Assembly: GCA_012976225.1 (NCBI GenBank)
Contig: JAAVVG010000012.1
Span: 310,001-374,000, forward strand
DNA length: 64,000 bases
Direction: 5' to 3'
DNA from: Golubevia sp. BC0850
Taxonomy: Eukaryota > Basidiomycota > Exobasidiomycetes > Golubeviales > Golubeviaceae
The position numbers were made by a program, and so were the translations under genes. Shown here piece after piece: positions 33,083 to 44,316 of the stretch. The notes under the pieces were generated by a model that saw nothing but the letters and a program-made list of their open reading frames with translations, ran no database searches and had not been told where the DNA came from. The first letter of the stretch is position 1; each line of letters starts with the position of its first letter.

Positions 33083-33861
33083 TCTTACCTTTTGTGGATC
33101 CCTAGGGTGGCCATGTCCATTTGTGCTCTTGTTCTGGATCTGCTCTCGCTGCCCTCTCTTGGTGTCTCTCTTCTCTTTATGTACCCCCTGTTTCTTGTAA
33201 TTATGAACTAGAACGATACCTATATCTAGAAACGTTTTTCTTTTCTCTACATCGGTGAAGGAATATCTTATAAGTACCTGTCCCTATCTTCGCCTTCTTT
33301 CTCGTCAGTCCTCTCAGTCTAAAGTCTACTTTTTCTGAGACTCTTGTAGCAACGTAGCAACTCAAGTAAAATCGTGTCGCGTGCTCGAAATTTGTGACTA
33401 GCCCGATTGGACTTCCTTGATCTCGAGAAACGCATTTGTATTCTCTCCTGTCGAACTGTTACCGAAGTTGGTTCAATTCGAGGTATCCCTTTTTCAGTTT
33501 GAAGGTGACGTTCATTTCAGAGGAAGTCCCAACCCAAGCACAAGCCAAAAATAACTGGAATGTGAAGGGGAGGGACCTGATTTGCAGCACAGGTCCAAAA
33601 ACACGCGCCCTCTCGACTGCTCGACTTGGAAACCAAACCTTCTTTCCTTTCCTTTCCTTTCCTACCTCATCCTCCAATCTCAATCCTCCCTCTTTCATCC
33701 TTTCTTCTTCTTTCCAGAATTCTCTCTCTCATCTCATTCTATTAGCCCCCCCCCACACTCTTTCTCCCTTCAACTCTCCCGAATCCGGTCTTTTGTCGTG
33801 TGACAAACGTTGCCCCTTTCCAACATCTTCAGAAGCCCACGAACCCCGCGCTCATTCAAAG
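33083..33861 (+). promoter_or_regulatory. Intergenic and promoter region of the CE4 gene
   Basis: No coding sequence seen. From about 33635 to 33835 the plus strand is strongly pyrimidine rich (repeated TTTCC, a C9 run near 33750, CTCTCTC), the usual look of a fungal core promoter and transcription start zone just upstream of the ATG at 33862. No TATA box stands out. Confidence 0.4.
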
Positions 33862-35999
33862 ATGAAGTTCACCATTCAAGCCATCGCTTCAGTAGCAATC
33901 TTATTAGCTACTTCTTCAGTCAACGCAAATTTGGAGAACGATTCTTTAGGACAAAAAGCTTCTCATCAACGTAGACATTCTCATCTTTCAGCTGAGAAGA
34001 GAGATGAACTCATCAAACGTGAAATCTCTCAAGCTCCAATCTCTGATATCATCAAGAGAGATTTGGAAGCTATGGATCCAGATGATTACACTCTTTTCCC
34101 AAGAGCTGCTGGTGGTGAGCATTCTACCTTTTGCCCATGTTTGGCGGGATTCTCCGCATTCGTACCGAGGTGAAAGCAAAAAAAATCACTGACCTCCTTA
34201 CTCGATTCTCCTTCTCTCTTGATGCGCTGATGCTACTCTGGGATTTGTAGATGGAATCAAGTTCTCTGCTGGAGGTAAAGCTCATGACAAATCAGAGACT
34301 GTGAGTCACACTGAATCCGTTGGAGATCCCGGGTCTGTCTTTCGATGAAAACCCAAGCTGACCTCTCTCTCCTTCCATTTTAAATACTTCCAGTGGGTCA
34401 ATGGACATGTAAGAACTTGTTTTGATAACAAGAGGGGACGTTGTCGTGACCGCTGTTCTCTCGATCTGACCCCCCCTTTCTCTCCCTTTCCTTTTCTTCC
34501 TCTCTAGGGACCTGGAAGAGGTAACTGTCACGGAAGCAACACTGCGTTAGTACCGATTTGATAGCATCTCAGTGATCAGTCACGCGATCATTAAAATCAA
34601 GCTGACCTTTTCACTCTCTTTCCAGTATCACCTTCGACGATGGTGCTTACACATGGCACAAAGAGCTATCTGATCAATTCGATGCTTATGGATACAAAGC
34701 TAACTTCGCTGTCAACGGATTGAAGTAAGAACGTCGTTTCAGTCATAGTTGTCTAACCTTTACCTTCCGTCGAGGAACCAGCTGGACGAGACTTGGTGAC
34801 TTATCACTTCCTTCTTTTCTTTCCTCTTGTCTCTAACAGCTGGGCTTGCATCTACGATGAAGCAAATGTCAAGAACATCAAGGCAGCCGACAAGGCTGGA
34901 CGTGAGTGTCCCTAAGGTCGAGACGGAAGAATCTAAAATGACTAGCACTGAATTCCCCTTTGCTCTTCATTTTCAGATCTCCACTTCAGTCACACTTGGA
35001 GTCACAGAAACTTGACTGATGGTCTAACTGCCAAGGAATTGGACGATCAGGTTGTTTTCCTAGAAGAGGCTCTTTGGAAGATTATTGGAAAAGTTCCAGG
35101 TGAGTTCGATGAGTCTCTTCGACCAACGTTTTCTTTCTTTGCTGATCACTAGTCTACTGTATCCTCGTCATTCTTTATAACTTGAACAGCTTACCTCAGA
35201 CGTGAGTAGAGTCGGTCTCGATACTCGCTTCTCGCTCTCGAAAGATTCCAAGATTCTCGATTCACCTTTGTTTCTCTTGCTTCCACATCTATCTCTCACA
35301 GCTCCCTATGGTGAAACCAACAGAACCATCTTGGAATACCTACACAAGAAACACGATGTCACTGTTGGTGAGTTTGAGAGATGACTCCCTTAGAATCTGA
35401 TCTTGTTCTTCTTTGCCCGGGAAATGGTCTTTAAATCTGAATCTATCTTTCTAACTCCCTTCTCATTTTCTTACAACTCTTTCTTCCTCTCCTCTCCTTC
35501 CACTTAACTTCTTTCACCGCTTTCAGTCCAATGGTCCGACGACGCCGGTGATGCTGCAGGAGAGAGTTACCACGACTCAATCTCCATGTACAAGAAATTC
35601 AAGAAGGGAGAGAATCACGTTATTTTAAACCACGAAGTCAAAGACGATAGTAAGTTATCCAACTTCTTCTACTCCTTCCTCAGAGTACGCCTTTCTTCCG
35701 TCTCAATTTCTAACGTCTCTTCTTTCCAATCTTCTTCTTTCAATCAGCCGTTCACAAGGTCATTCCCTTCGCCTTAAAGCATTTCAAAAACCAAGGAGTC
35801 AAACCAGTCACTCTAGACAAATGTCTAAAAGGATCTCCAGCTCCTTACAAGTTGGTTGGAAAACCTCAAAAACGTGACAGGTGAGTAAATAGAACCCTTG
35901 CATCTCTGATGAGTTTGGTTCCCCTGACCTTTAAGACTTTCTTTCTTTTTTCTCAGTACTTGGACTTGTGATGGAAAGCCTCAACCTGGTCAGGGTTAA
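33862..35999 (+). CDS. Polysaccharide (chitin) deacetylase, CE4 family, secreted
   Basis: Twelve exons: 33862-34114, 34251-34300, 34394-34408, 34508-34545, 34626-34724, 34840-34901, 34977-35099, 35190-35201, 35302-35367, 35527-35649, 35748-35880, 35957-35999. They total 1017 nt, 338 aa, in frame throughout. Signal peptide MKFTIQAIASVAILLATSSVNA, then a Lys/Arg/His-rich propeptide with KR sites. NodB domain motifs: ITFDDGAYTWH (metal Asp), FSHTWSHRNL (the HxxxH-type metal site) and LRPPYGETNR (catalytic), then VQWSDDAG and ILNHEV. It should remove acetyl groups from chitin or a related wall glycan. Two exons are only 15 and 12 nt; the 12-nt one supplies residues of the catalytic LRPPYGE motif. 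No GPI signal at the C terminus. Confidence 0.95.
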
Positions 36000-36944
36000 G
36001 AAAGTTCAATTCGAACTCTTCAAACGTCAAAGTTTGAAGTTGAATTTCACTTCTACCTCTGACTTCTGGTTCACTCTGAAACAAGAAAGCTTTAGTTCAT
36101 TAACGATATTTCACTTTCTAGCCAATCAATCATAGAACATTGTAACGAAACCCACATGCTTCCCCTTTTTCTCTCTATTGTCACCGATTTTTCTCATCTC
36201 TTCTTCATTACTTTTCAATTTTTTCAACCATGCTTGTCTTTTGGCATTACTCTATGAACTATCAAAATCATCTTTAGTTTCAACTTTCCGAGGATGAAGC
36301 AGACGAGGAGGGGTACAGTGTGAACGAGCCTCACCTCACCTCGGCCTCTTTGACTGACGGACCCCCTCCTTCTTCACCTGCAGATTGTCTCTTAATATTT
36401 GAGCTTGTATCTGTTCTGAAGGGAATTCATAGAACATTGAGCTGGCAGTTTAAGGTGAGAGGCGAGCGACCGTTTCTCTTCTTTCCCCTTTGCCCAAATG
36501 AGATGGCCCCCCAAACAAAACCACTGCCAATAAGCCTTGTTTTTCAATGACTACTCTTCTTGGGCTACACAACGACGACCCCTCCATTTCTTCTGGCTCC
36601 GTTTTTGGAGCCACCCCTTGTTTTACCGTTCTCTCCCGTTACTGGAAGCTGGAAGCAAGCAATTTCTTTCCCTCCCGGCCTCGAAGAATTGTTTGCTTTG
36701 ATCTCAAATGGAATGAATTGAATCTATGTTTCTCGTGTTCTCATTTCACCATTTCAAGCAATTTTTGAAATGTGTGAATTTTCATTGGTTCTTCTCGAAG
36801 TCCGGTTGAGCCTGACTCTCTCGGAGCAACGGACCAAGCCCAGACGCACCAAGGGTTTCCCATCCTATTTCATCCTTTTCCTCTCTCTCCTCTCTCTCTC
36901 ACCTACTCCTCATCCTCACACCTCTCATCCACCTCTCAACCAAG
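36000..36944 (+). promoter_or_regulatory. Intergenic and promoter region of ACO1
   Basis: No gene recognised. The last ~75 bp (about 36865-36942) form a dense CT tract, as before the CE4 gene, and directly precede the ACO1 start; probably its core promoter and 5' UTR. Confidence 0.4.
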
Positions 36945-39900
36945 ATGCTTCCAATTCGTGCCATGCGCACCTCTTCAGGTTTGCGTTCTGCCGTTTCAAA
37001 CACTTCACGTATCTCACGTTCTTTCGCAACAGTAGCAGAAGAAGTTGAAGCTCCATCTTCTTCAATTTATGATAGAAAAGTTGATATGTCAAACGTTGAA
37101 AAAGGCAAAAACTTCTTCATTAACTACAAGAGAATCGAGGATAACTTGAAAATCGTTCGTCAACGGTGAGTGTCTTTACTTTCCTATCTGCTCAATCTGG
37201 TTGGACGAAGGAACGGCTAACACCTGATGGCAAGCCGACAAGTCATGGGAAGAAGGAGAAATCATCTCGAAGAGGATGGTAATCATATCTATTCATTCCA
37301 TATATAGTTCTACCTTGTTTGGGAGTTGATTGACCAGCTCGCAGCAAAGAAGCTGATCCTTCCTCTCTCTACCCCTCCCTTTCTTCTACGCCATGCCAGT
37401 CTCAACCGTCCTCTTACCATGTCCGAAAAGATTGTCTATGGACATTTAGATAACCCACACGAACAAGATATTCGTCGTGGAGAATCTTACCTCAAACTTC
37501 GTCCAGATGTGAGTTGATTCCCATTTTCACGCTCTATCATCTCTCTTCCTCTGACCTTCCCCTCCCTCCCTCCCGCTCCCAGCGCGTCGCCTGTCAAGAT
37601 GCCACCGCTCAAATGGCTCTCCTTCAATTCATGTCAGCAGGTTTACCAACAGTAGCAGTTCCAACCACAGTTCATTGTGATCATTTAATTGAAGCTCAAG
37701 TTGGTGGAGTCAAAGATTTAGCTCGTGCTATTGACATTAACAAAGAGGTTTATGATTTCTTAGCTACTTGCACTGCTAAATATGGAATCGGTTTCTGGAA
37801 ACCTGGTTCAGGTATCATTCATCAAATCTTGATGGAAAACTACGCTTTCCCAGGTGGTTTGATGATTGGAACTGATTCTCATACTCCAAACGCTGGTGGT
37901 CTAAACATGATCGCTTGTGGAGTTGGTGGAGCTGATGCTGTAGATGTCATGGCTGATATTCCTTGGGAATTGAAATGTCCAAAAGTTGTTGGAGTTGAAT
38001 TGAAGGGAAAACTACATGGTTGGACTGCTCCTAAGGGTGAGTGCAGAAGAGGAAGATAAGAAAGTGACTCTGGGTTTGGAAGGAAAGGAAAGGGGATGAT
38101 TCTCATCGTTCTTGAGCTCAATTTTCAAAGGGAAAGTTGTTAGATTTTGTTATCTTAAAAAAGCCCGGAAGCTGACTTCCATTTTCTATCTTTCTCCTCT
38201 TTCAGATGTTATCCTCAAGGTCGCTGGAGAACTAACCGTCAAGGGAGGTACCGGAGCTATCATCGAATACAAGGGATCAGGCGTCGAATCTCTATCCTGT
38301 ACTGGTATGGGAACGATCTGTAACATGGGAGCTGAAATCGGTGCTACCACCTCTGTCTTCCCTTACAATGAACGTATGGGAGATTACCTTCGTGCTACCA
38401 ACCGTTCTGACATCGCTGAACTAGCTAAGGGTTTCCAACAGAACTTGCTACCAGACAGAGATGCTGAATATGACAATCACATTACTATCGTGAGTTACTG
38501 AGAGAGTGTGGAAGTTGGAGGAGAGGGAGAGGAGTTTGGGGGGTTTGGAAGGACGCTAGGGAAGTGGTGATGAATGGAAAAGGACATCATTTGGAAACAG
38601 CGAAAAGAGGAGGATAGAGTTGCGGGGAAAGAGCTGAGAGAACTCGGCAAGAACCTTTCCACTGACCCCATCTTCTCTCACAACTTGCTTTCCTCTCCAG
38701 AACCTCGACGAACTAGAACCACACATCAATGGACCTTTCACTCCAGATTTGGCCACTCCTCTCTCCAAGTTCGGAGAGACTGCCAAGGCTAACGGATGGC
38801 CAACTGAGCTCAAGGTTTCCTTGATCGGATCCTGTACCAACTCTTCCTACGAAGACATGGCTCGTTCAGCTTCCATCGCTGAAGAAGCTCTAGCCCATGG
38901 TCTCAAGGTCAAGAGCAAGTTCACCATCACTCCAGGTTCAGAACAAATCAGAGCTACCATCGCTCGTGATGGACAAATGGAAACACTCTCCAACGCTGGT
39001 GGTCTAGTTTTAGCTAACGCTTGTGGTCCATGTATCGGTCAATGGGACAGAACTGATGTTAAGAAGGGTGAAAAGAATTCTATCATCACTTCTTATAACC
39101 GTAACTTCACTGGAAGAAATGATGCCAACCCTGCTACTCACGCTTTCGTCGCTTCTCCTGATGTGAGTGATTTCTTCGTTTCTGTTTCGATTCTTCACAA
39201 GTCGCCTCACACTGACCTTCCTCTCTTGATTCCTACAGCTCGTCACTGCCATGGCCTTCGCCGGAGACCTAACCTTCAACCCAATGACTGATTCTCTAGT
39301 CGGAGCTGATGGAAAGGAATTCAAATTCTCAGTTCCAACTGGAGATACTCTTCCATCTCGTGGGTACGATGCTGGAGAGAACACTTTCCAGGCTCCGCCT
39401 GAAGATCGTAGTTCCGTAAATGTGGCTATCGACCCATCTTCAGATCGTCTTCAATTCTTAGCTCCTTTCAAACCTTGGGATGGAAAGGATCCAAAGAACA
39501 TGCCAATCTTAATCAAGGCTAAGGGTAAATGTACTACCGATCATATCTCTGCTGGTGGTCCTTGGTTGAAGTATAGAGGTCATCTTGAAAACATCTCTCA
39601 GAATTGTTTGATTGGTGCTATTAATGAAGCTAATGATAAACCTAATGAGGTTTTGAATATCGTTACTGGTGAATGGGCTGGTGTTCCGGCTGTTGGTGCT
39701 TATTATCGTGATAATGGAAGGCCTTGGGTCGTCATTGGAGATGAGAATTACGGAGAAGGTTCTTCTAGAGTGAGTAGTCGTCAAGGTTTTCAAGATGTTG
39801 AACAAGTCAATCGATCTTGTTTCCTTTCATTTGATCTGACTTTCCTTCCTCTATTTTCCCTGTTTTTTCTTCTTTTTTCCTTTAGGAACACGCCGCTCTT

Positions 39901-40357
39901 GAACCTCGTTTCCTAGGAGGAGCTGCCGTCATCACTCGTTCCTTCGCTCGTATCCACGAGACTAATCTCAAGAAGCAAGGAATGCTCCCTCTAACCTTCC
40001 AGAATCCAAAGGACTACGAAAGAGTTCAGCCTACCGATACCGTTGATCTTATCGGAGTCGAAAAGCTAGCCCCAGGATCAGTCGTCACTCTTGTCGCTCA
40101 CCACACTGATGGAAGCAAAGATGAGATTCCTCTAGTTCACTCCTTCAACGAGGGACAGATTGGATGGCACAGAGCTGGGTGAGTTTGAGCTGTGGAAGTA
40201 TTGGGAGGGCGAGTGGTGGCTTAGACTGACACATCTGCTCCTCCTCTCTCTCTCTTCCCCCCCTCCTTCCTCTTCCTCTTCCTCTACCAATTAACACCCC
40301 AGCTCGGCTCTTAATTTGATGGCAAAGGCTGCTAAAGACAGAGAAGCCAGGAAATAG
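36945..40357 (+). CDS. ACO1: Mitochondrial aconitate hydratase (aconitase)
   Basis: Seven exons, beginning [20 protein letters not shown], a basic mitochondrial presequence. Blocks: 36945-37166, 37394-37508, 37583-38034, 38206-38489, 38701-39161, 39239-39769, 39885-40179, and a short last exon ending [10 protein letters not shown] with TAG at 40355. Aconitase interconverts citrate and isocitrate in the TCA cycle using a [4Fe-4S] cluster. Cluster ligands are visible in [13 protein letters not shown] and [13 protein letters not shown]; other family marks are [61 protein letters not shown] and the active-site [15 protein letters not shown], whose Arg is followed by an intron. Length and order fit mitochondrial ACO1 rather than the homoaconitase or AcoB types. 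Exon ends near 37508 and 40179 were placed from protein continuity. Confidence 0.96.
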
Positions 40358-40818
40358 ATGATTGGGGAAGTCTTGTGAGGAATGGGGAGTAGTGGCGAGG
40401 AGATCCGTCTCCTTTCCCCTCTCTTTTTCCTTCCTCTTGCTCTCTCTCTTCTTTCTTTGCTCTCTTAATCTAGTACAGTCACGCTTTAATCTCTCTCAAT
40501 AATCAAAACTCTACAGCATTGCCTCCTTTTACCTCATCTCCTCTCCCTTTGATTCCCATCGCTCTCTCTCCCTCTCTATCTTTCTCTTCCGCTCACTCTC
40601 TTTGTGTTTTCCGTTTACTATACAAAACCTCCTCTTTTCTCATAAATACAAAAAGCACGTCTCGTTTCTCGCTCCAAATAAAGTCGAATCGGTTTTAACG
40701 AACAATTCTCTTGTGTGCCTGTGGAGTCGAAGTCTTTGCAGACAGATGACCGATGATCGATGATTGGATGAAAGAGAAAGAATGAAACTTGGACATTTGA
40801 ACAAAGAATCGCAATTGT
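40358..40818. other. 3' flank of ACO1, CT-rich
   Basis: Pyrimidine-rich sequence with several CTCTCTC runs (40430-40600) and no coding pattern. It may be the ACO1 3' UTR plus the promoter of a small downstream frame. Confidence 0.45.
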
Positions 40819-41175
40819 TTGATACGGACGTGTACGGTCAACAGAATTGGAAGTTTTCGAAGTGCTTCTTGTCTTCTTCCTCACCAATCGCATCGAATTC
40901 TTCCTTTAAGTCTTCCTCCTTCATTCAATCTGCTTGTCAGGAGCACATCAGCAGTGAATCTTACAAAAGAATTTTTGGAACAAGTCGAAGCTCAGAAGAG
41001 ATCGCAGGTGAGTACACTTGGAGGAGAGAATGCATTGAGAATGCCTTCGTGCTTCGTCCAAACTTTTAATGTGTCACATCTCAGGCTCTCTTCCCTTGAT
41101 GATATCTTGTTGGCAGTGCCAGTATATCGGCTGAAGCTTCTCTTCCGCTCTCTCTCTCTCTCCCTCTTCCAGAAG
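40819..41175 (+). CDS. Possible small mitochondrial-type protein, doubtful
   Basis: A frame from ATG 40819 begins with a basic, Ser/Leu-rich presequence-like stretch (MIRTCTVNRIGSFRSASCLL) and continues to NLTKEFLEQVEAQKRSQ, where a good GTGAGT donor occurs at 41008. A consensus acceptor (CTCTTCCAG) at about 41169 would then give a Lys codon and stop, for a ~64-aa protein. The amphipathic, Arg-rich start and short helix suggest a mitochondrial small protein, but I recognise no family, and an overlapping frame is also open. Low certainty. Confidence 0.25.
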
Positions 41176-41353
41176 TAGGTCAGTATTGACTTACTTATTC
41201 GAAGAGTTTTCTGATAGTGTTCCTCATTCATCTGTCCCCTTTCCTTTCTCCTCCGCCTTCCTCTGTAGCTTTCTCACACCTCGCTCCTTAGACCTCTGTT
41301 AAGTGTTAACTCACTCACGAGCAACCTAATAGGACTATTTCACGCTCTTCAAG

Positions 41354-42412
41354 ATGAGATGCATCAACGACGTCTTACCTTCAGAGACTCTTCTGAATAC
41401 ATTTAAGAGTTTAGATACCAGAGAGGTGCTGAAAGTTAGCGAGGTCTGCAAGTTATGGTTAAAGCTGGTGGATGAGAACAGGACCTTTTCGAGATGTTTG
41501 ATTCTAACGGACAGAACTTCAACAGAGATCGAAGTTGTTCTCAACCAGTTCGATGAGAAGAGTGGATCAACTTTGGAAGAAATCGCGATCGAAACCATCA
41601 ACGGGAGCAGTCAGGACTCCAGTCAAATCCTCAAAGCTCTTCCGAAATCTCGAACAACACTTTCAGTGATCAATTTAAAGTTCACGTTTGTTTACTCTCC
41701 CGAAGAGTTTTGCCATCTCACCAGCTCGCTTCTTCTAGAGCTTCCCAACTTAGTCGACTTCCCAGTTACTACTTGCACCTACTATAGGTGTCAACTTCTC
41801 AAATCCAGTTCAACCAAGTCTCAGCCTCTCCAAGTGCTCTGGATTTATTCTCTGCAGGCGGCATCCCCTCTCATCTATCTGCTTTCTAGTCAGCTGGGTC
41901 TCTTCAACGCTCTCAGCTCCCTCGTAGTGGAGGAATTCTACAGCCATTCAGATTGGAGGAGTGCACTCTCAAATTCCCCGGAGTCTTTCAAGCATCTTTC
42001 CATCCGTCTGAACCAGCAAGTTCTAAGCGAAGAGCTCTCTTCACTCTCTCTTCCAAATCTAGAGGTTCTGGAGCTTATGGAAATAGACGATCAATTTCCA
42101 ACTTGGATGGTGGTCCCTCCAACCTTGAAGCTTAGCACCTCCCATTACAGAGATCTGCCTGACTTAGGGGAGCTCTGGCTCGAAGCTCTGGGCGGCTGGG
42201 GCAGACTGCTACTATCAAGACGTCCAAATCTTCAAGTCCTCAGAGTGGGATGTCCGAACCCAGCGGTGCAGAAGCTCCTAGATCTCCTCAGAGTCAGAAG
42301 AGCAAGTGTGGAGGATGGACTAGAAGTTGAAGGAGTGAGGGTGGTGGACTTAAATAAATTGGTCATAACTCCCCTTTCCCCTTTTTCTCCGTCGCAACTT
42401 CAAGCGACGTAG
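41354..42412 (+). CDS. F-box/LRR-like protein, family 1, intact
   Basis: Single exon, 352 aa, no interruption. Residues ~5-50 are an F-box: NDVLPSETLLNTFKSLDTRE, VCKLWLKLVDENRTFSRCLIL. Then FDEKSGSTLEEIAIE, and irregular leucine-rich repeats (LLLELPNLVDF, LSLPNLEVLELMEI, RRPNLQVLRVGCPN) to the C-terminal LRVRRASVEDGLEVEGVRVV. F-box proteins link substrates to SCF E3 ligases through Skp1; the substrate is not predictable. It is the best-preserved of several family-1 copies in the window, with its tandem partner at 43141. No introns, unlike most genes here, which fits duplication of an intron-poor family. Confidence 0.75.
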   Translation: MRCINDVLPSETLLNTFKSLDTREVLKVSEVCKLWLKLVDENRTFSRCLILTDRTSTEIEVVLNQFDEKSGSTLEEIAIETINGSSQDSSQILKALPKSRTTLSVINLKFTFVYSPEEFCHLTSSLLLELPNLVDFPVTTCTYYRCQLLKSSSTKSQPLQVLWIYSLQAASPLIYLLSSQLGLFNALSSLVVEEFYSHSDWRSALSNSPESFKHLSIRLNQQVLSEELSSLSLPNLEVLELMEIDDQFPTWMVVPPTLKLSTSHYRDLPDLGELWLEALGGWGRLLLSRRPNLQVLRVGCPNPAVQKLLDLLRVRRASVEDGLEVEGVRVVDLNKLVITPLSPFSPSQLQAT

Positions 42413-43140
42413 ATTTGGTCCTCTTTTCTCTTCTACTCTTTATCAGTTCAACCTTCCAAATGCTATTTAACGCCATCAGTCAATCCATCAAGTTGCTTTT
42501 CTTACCTCCAATTCGACTCGACCTCACATCTTTCGTGAACCAATAGAATTTACAACCTGTTATATCGAAAGAAAGGCCCAGTCCCGATGAACAGAAGAAC
42601 GAGCCTAATCATACTCAACTTCCATTGGAAGCTTTTCAAATCAAATTTAGCTCACCTTCAACATGACAGCTTCTACTTCTAGAAACCGGCTACTAATTTC
42701 CAGCGAAGACAAAGTCAAGTCGGTTCAGAAGAGGGTGAAGAGTTTGCAGATCTGAAGCTGGAAATATGAAGATCACTCTCACTTCAAAGGGCTGTTTTGC
42801 TCCAGTTCCTTGACTCATCTACAAACCATTCATTTTTGCTTCTCTTTGTCTGTCGATGCGAAGCTCACTTCGACAGTGTCTGATCCCAACTCTCTTCAGG
42901 TGAACTGGCTGTGTCCTTTCGGACCTTCGAGGTTTGGTCTGCTTAGGCCCTGGTCTGAAGATTTGGTGACTATTTTAACCGGGTATCTGCTCGAAGCAGA
43001 GAATCTGTCGAAAACTCCTCGATGACCTTTTGGAAGGACCTCAAGGTACTTGCTGAGGCTCAGTCGATGAGTGAGTCACAGTGAAAAGGTGTACATATAA
43101 GCTCTCTCCTGTCCGCTCTACCTCTTCCACCAGACCTCCA
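42413..43140. other. Intergenic between two F-box paralogues
   Basis: No gene recognised. A plus-strand frame at 42810-43025 has no counterpart in the paralogues. Presumably contains the promoter of the second F-box gene. Confidence 0.45.
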
Positions 43141-44316
43141 ATGAGCGATTTTACAAGCCAGACTTTACTCGGAATCTTCCAGAGTCTAGATTCGAAAGAT
43201 CTAGTCAAGAATTCAAGAGTCAACCAGAGGTGGCGTGACATCATCATCAACAACAAGCCACTCTGGCAGTTCGTGTACCTACCTCAGAAGTTCTTCGGGT
43301 GGGATTCTCAAATTCTAGATCTTTTCGATAGAAGAAGCGGCAGCTGTCTCAAGGAGGTTTTCATCCACTCAATTCTCTTGGACTCGACGGAAAAAAGTCC
43401 AATACAGCCAATGATCAAGACACTACAAAGATCCTCCCATTCTCTGAAAGTCTTCTATATCTCTTTCGACTGCTTGTGGGATCCGCAAGATAGCTCTCTG
43501 CTTTCGGATCTGGTCTGGACTCTCCCAAACCTGATCGACTTCAGAGTTTGCCACACGAGGTCATTACCACGAGTTAGCCTGGACAAGTCAATACTACCGG
43601 TAACTGGAGGGGACGTAAAAATTCAAGATTCCACATATTTGAATGTGTTGTGGATGATGAATTGGGAAAGAGCGTTCGAGCTGGCCAATTGGGAGAGAAG
43701 ATTCGAAGCTCGTCTGCCACTTCTCAAAAGTATCAGCTCACTTTCCATCTCGAATGAATTATCCCCGGAAGAATGGAGAAAGATCCTGGAACCATGCTCT
43801 AAAAATTTGAAGCACCTTAACATGACTGTGTGGGATGAAGGGAAAAAGGATACGCCAGTTGAGTTATCCAAGTTGGAGGTTTTAGAAATCAACGTTTACA
43901 AGTCTTTTCCGATGTGGTTGATCTGTCCTCAAAACTGTACATTGGTATTAAAAAGGAAATCTCAGAATTCAAGGAGCTCGATTCCTGGTGAACTCCCCTC
44001 TTTCTCTAGGGTCTGGTTAGAAACTTTCGCTGGCTGGGAAAATCTGACAGCGAGGTGCCCGGAATTGGAAGAACTTAGGATTGATCTGGATTATCTGGGT
44101 GTAAATGCTGCAAATGATTTAGTGGCTATTTTGAATGAGAGAAAGCACAGCGTGGAGGCGGAAATAAAGGTTGATGGAGTGAAAATGGTCCCACTCAAGA
44201 GGTTGATCATCCCATTCCAATGTCACACTAACGCGGTGCTTCCTGAATTGAGGGTCTTGGTGGAAGAAGTCATAAATGAAGTGAATACTCCAAAGCTATT
44301 AAAGATTAAAGTTTGA
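43141..44316 (+). CDS. F-box/LRR-like protein, family 1, second intact copy
   Basis: Single exon, 391 aa from ATG 43141 (an in-frame ATG at 43081 would add 20 residues but the F-box sits at the very start of the shorter form). F-box: MSDFTSQTLLGIFQSLDSKD, then VNQRWRDIIINNKPLWQFVYL. Next FDRRSGSCLKEVFIHS and leucine-rich repeats (WTLPNLIDFRVC, CSKNLKHLNMTVWD, LSKLEVLEINVYKSFPMWLI, CPELEELRIDLDYLG), closing with LNERKHSVEAEIKVDGVKMV. The block order matches 41354-42412 throughout but identity is modest, so the pair is not recent. Likely an SCF substrate receptor, substrate unknown. Confidence 0.75.
   Translation: MSDFTSQTLLGIFQSLDSKDLVKNSRVNQRWRDIIINNKPLWQFVYLPQKFFGWDSQILDLFDRRSGSCLKEVFIHSILLDSTEKSPIQPMIKTLQRSSHSLKVFYISFDCLWDPQDSSLLSDLVWTLPNLIDFRVCHTRSLPRVSLDKSILPVTGGDVKIQDSTYLNVLWMMNWERAFELANWERRFEARLPLLKSISSLSISNELSPEEWRKILEPCSKNLKHLNMTVWDEGKKDTPVELSKLEVLEINVYKSFPMWLICPQNCTLVLKRKSQNSRSSIPGELPSFSRVWLETFAGWENLTARCPELEELRIDLDYLGVNAANDLVAILNERKHSVEAEIKVDGVKMVPLKRLIIPFQCHTNAVLPELRVLVEEVINEVNTPKLLKIKV

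Noticed and set aside
42810-43025. Plus-strand 71-codon frame between the two F-box genes
   Set aside because: No similarity to either paralogue and no splice link to the downstream gene.
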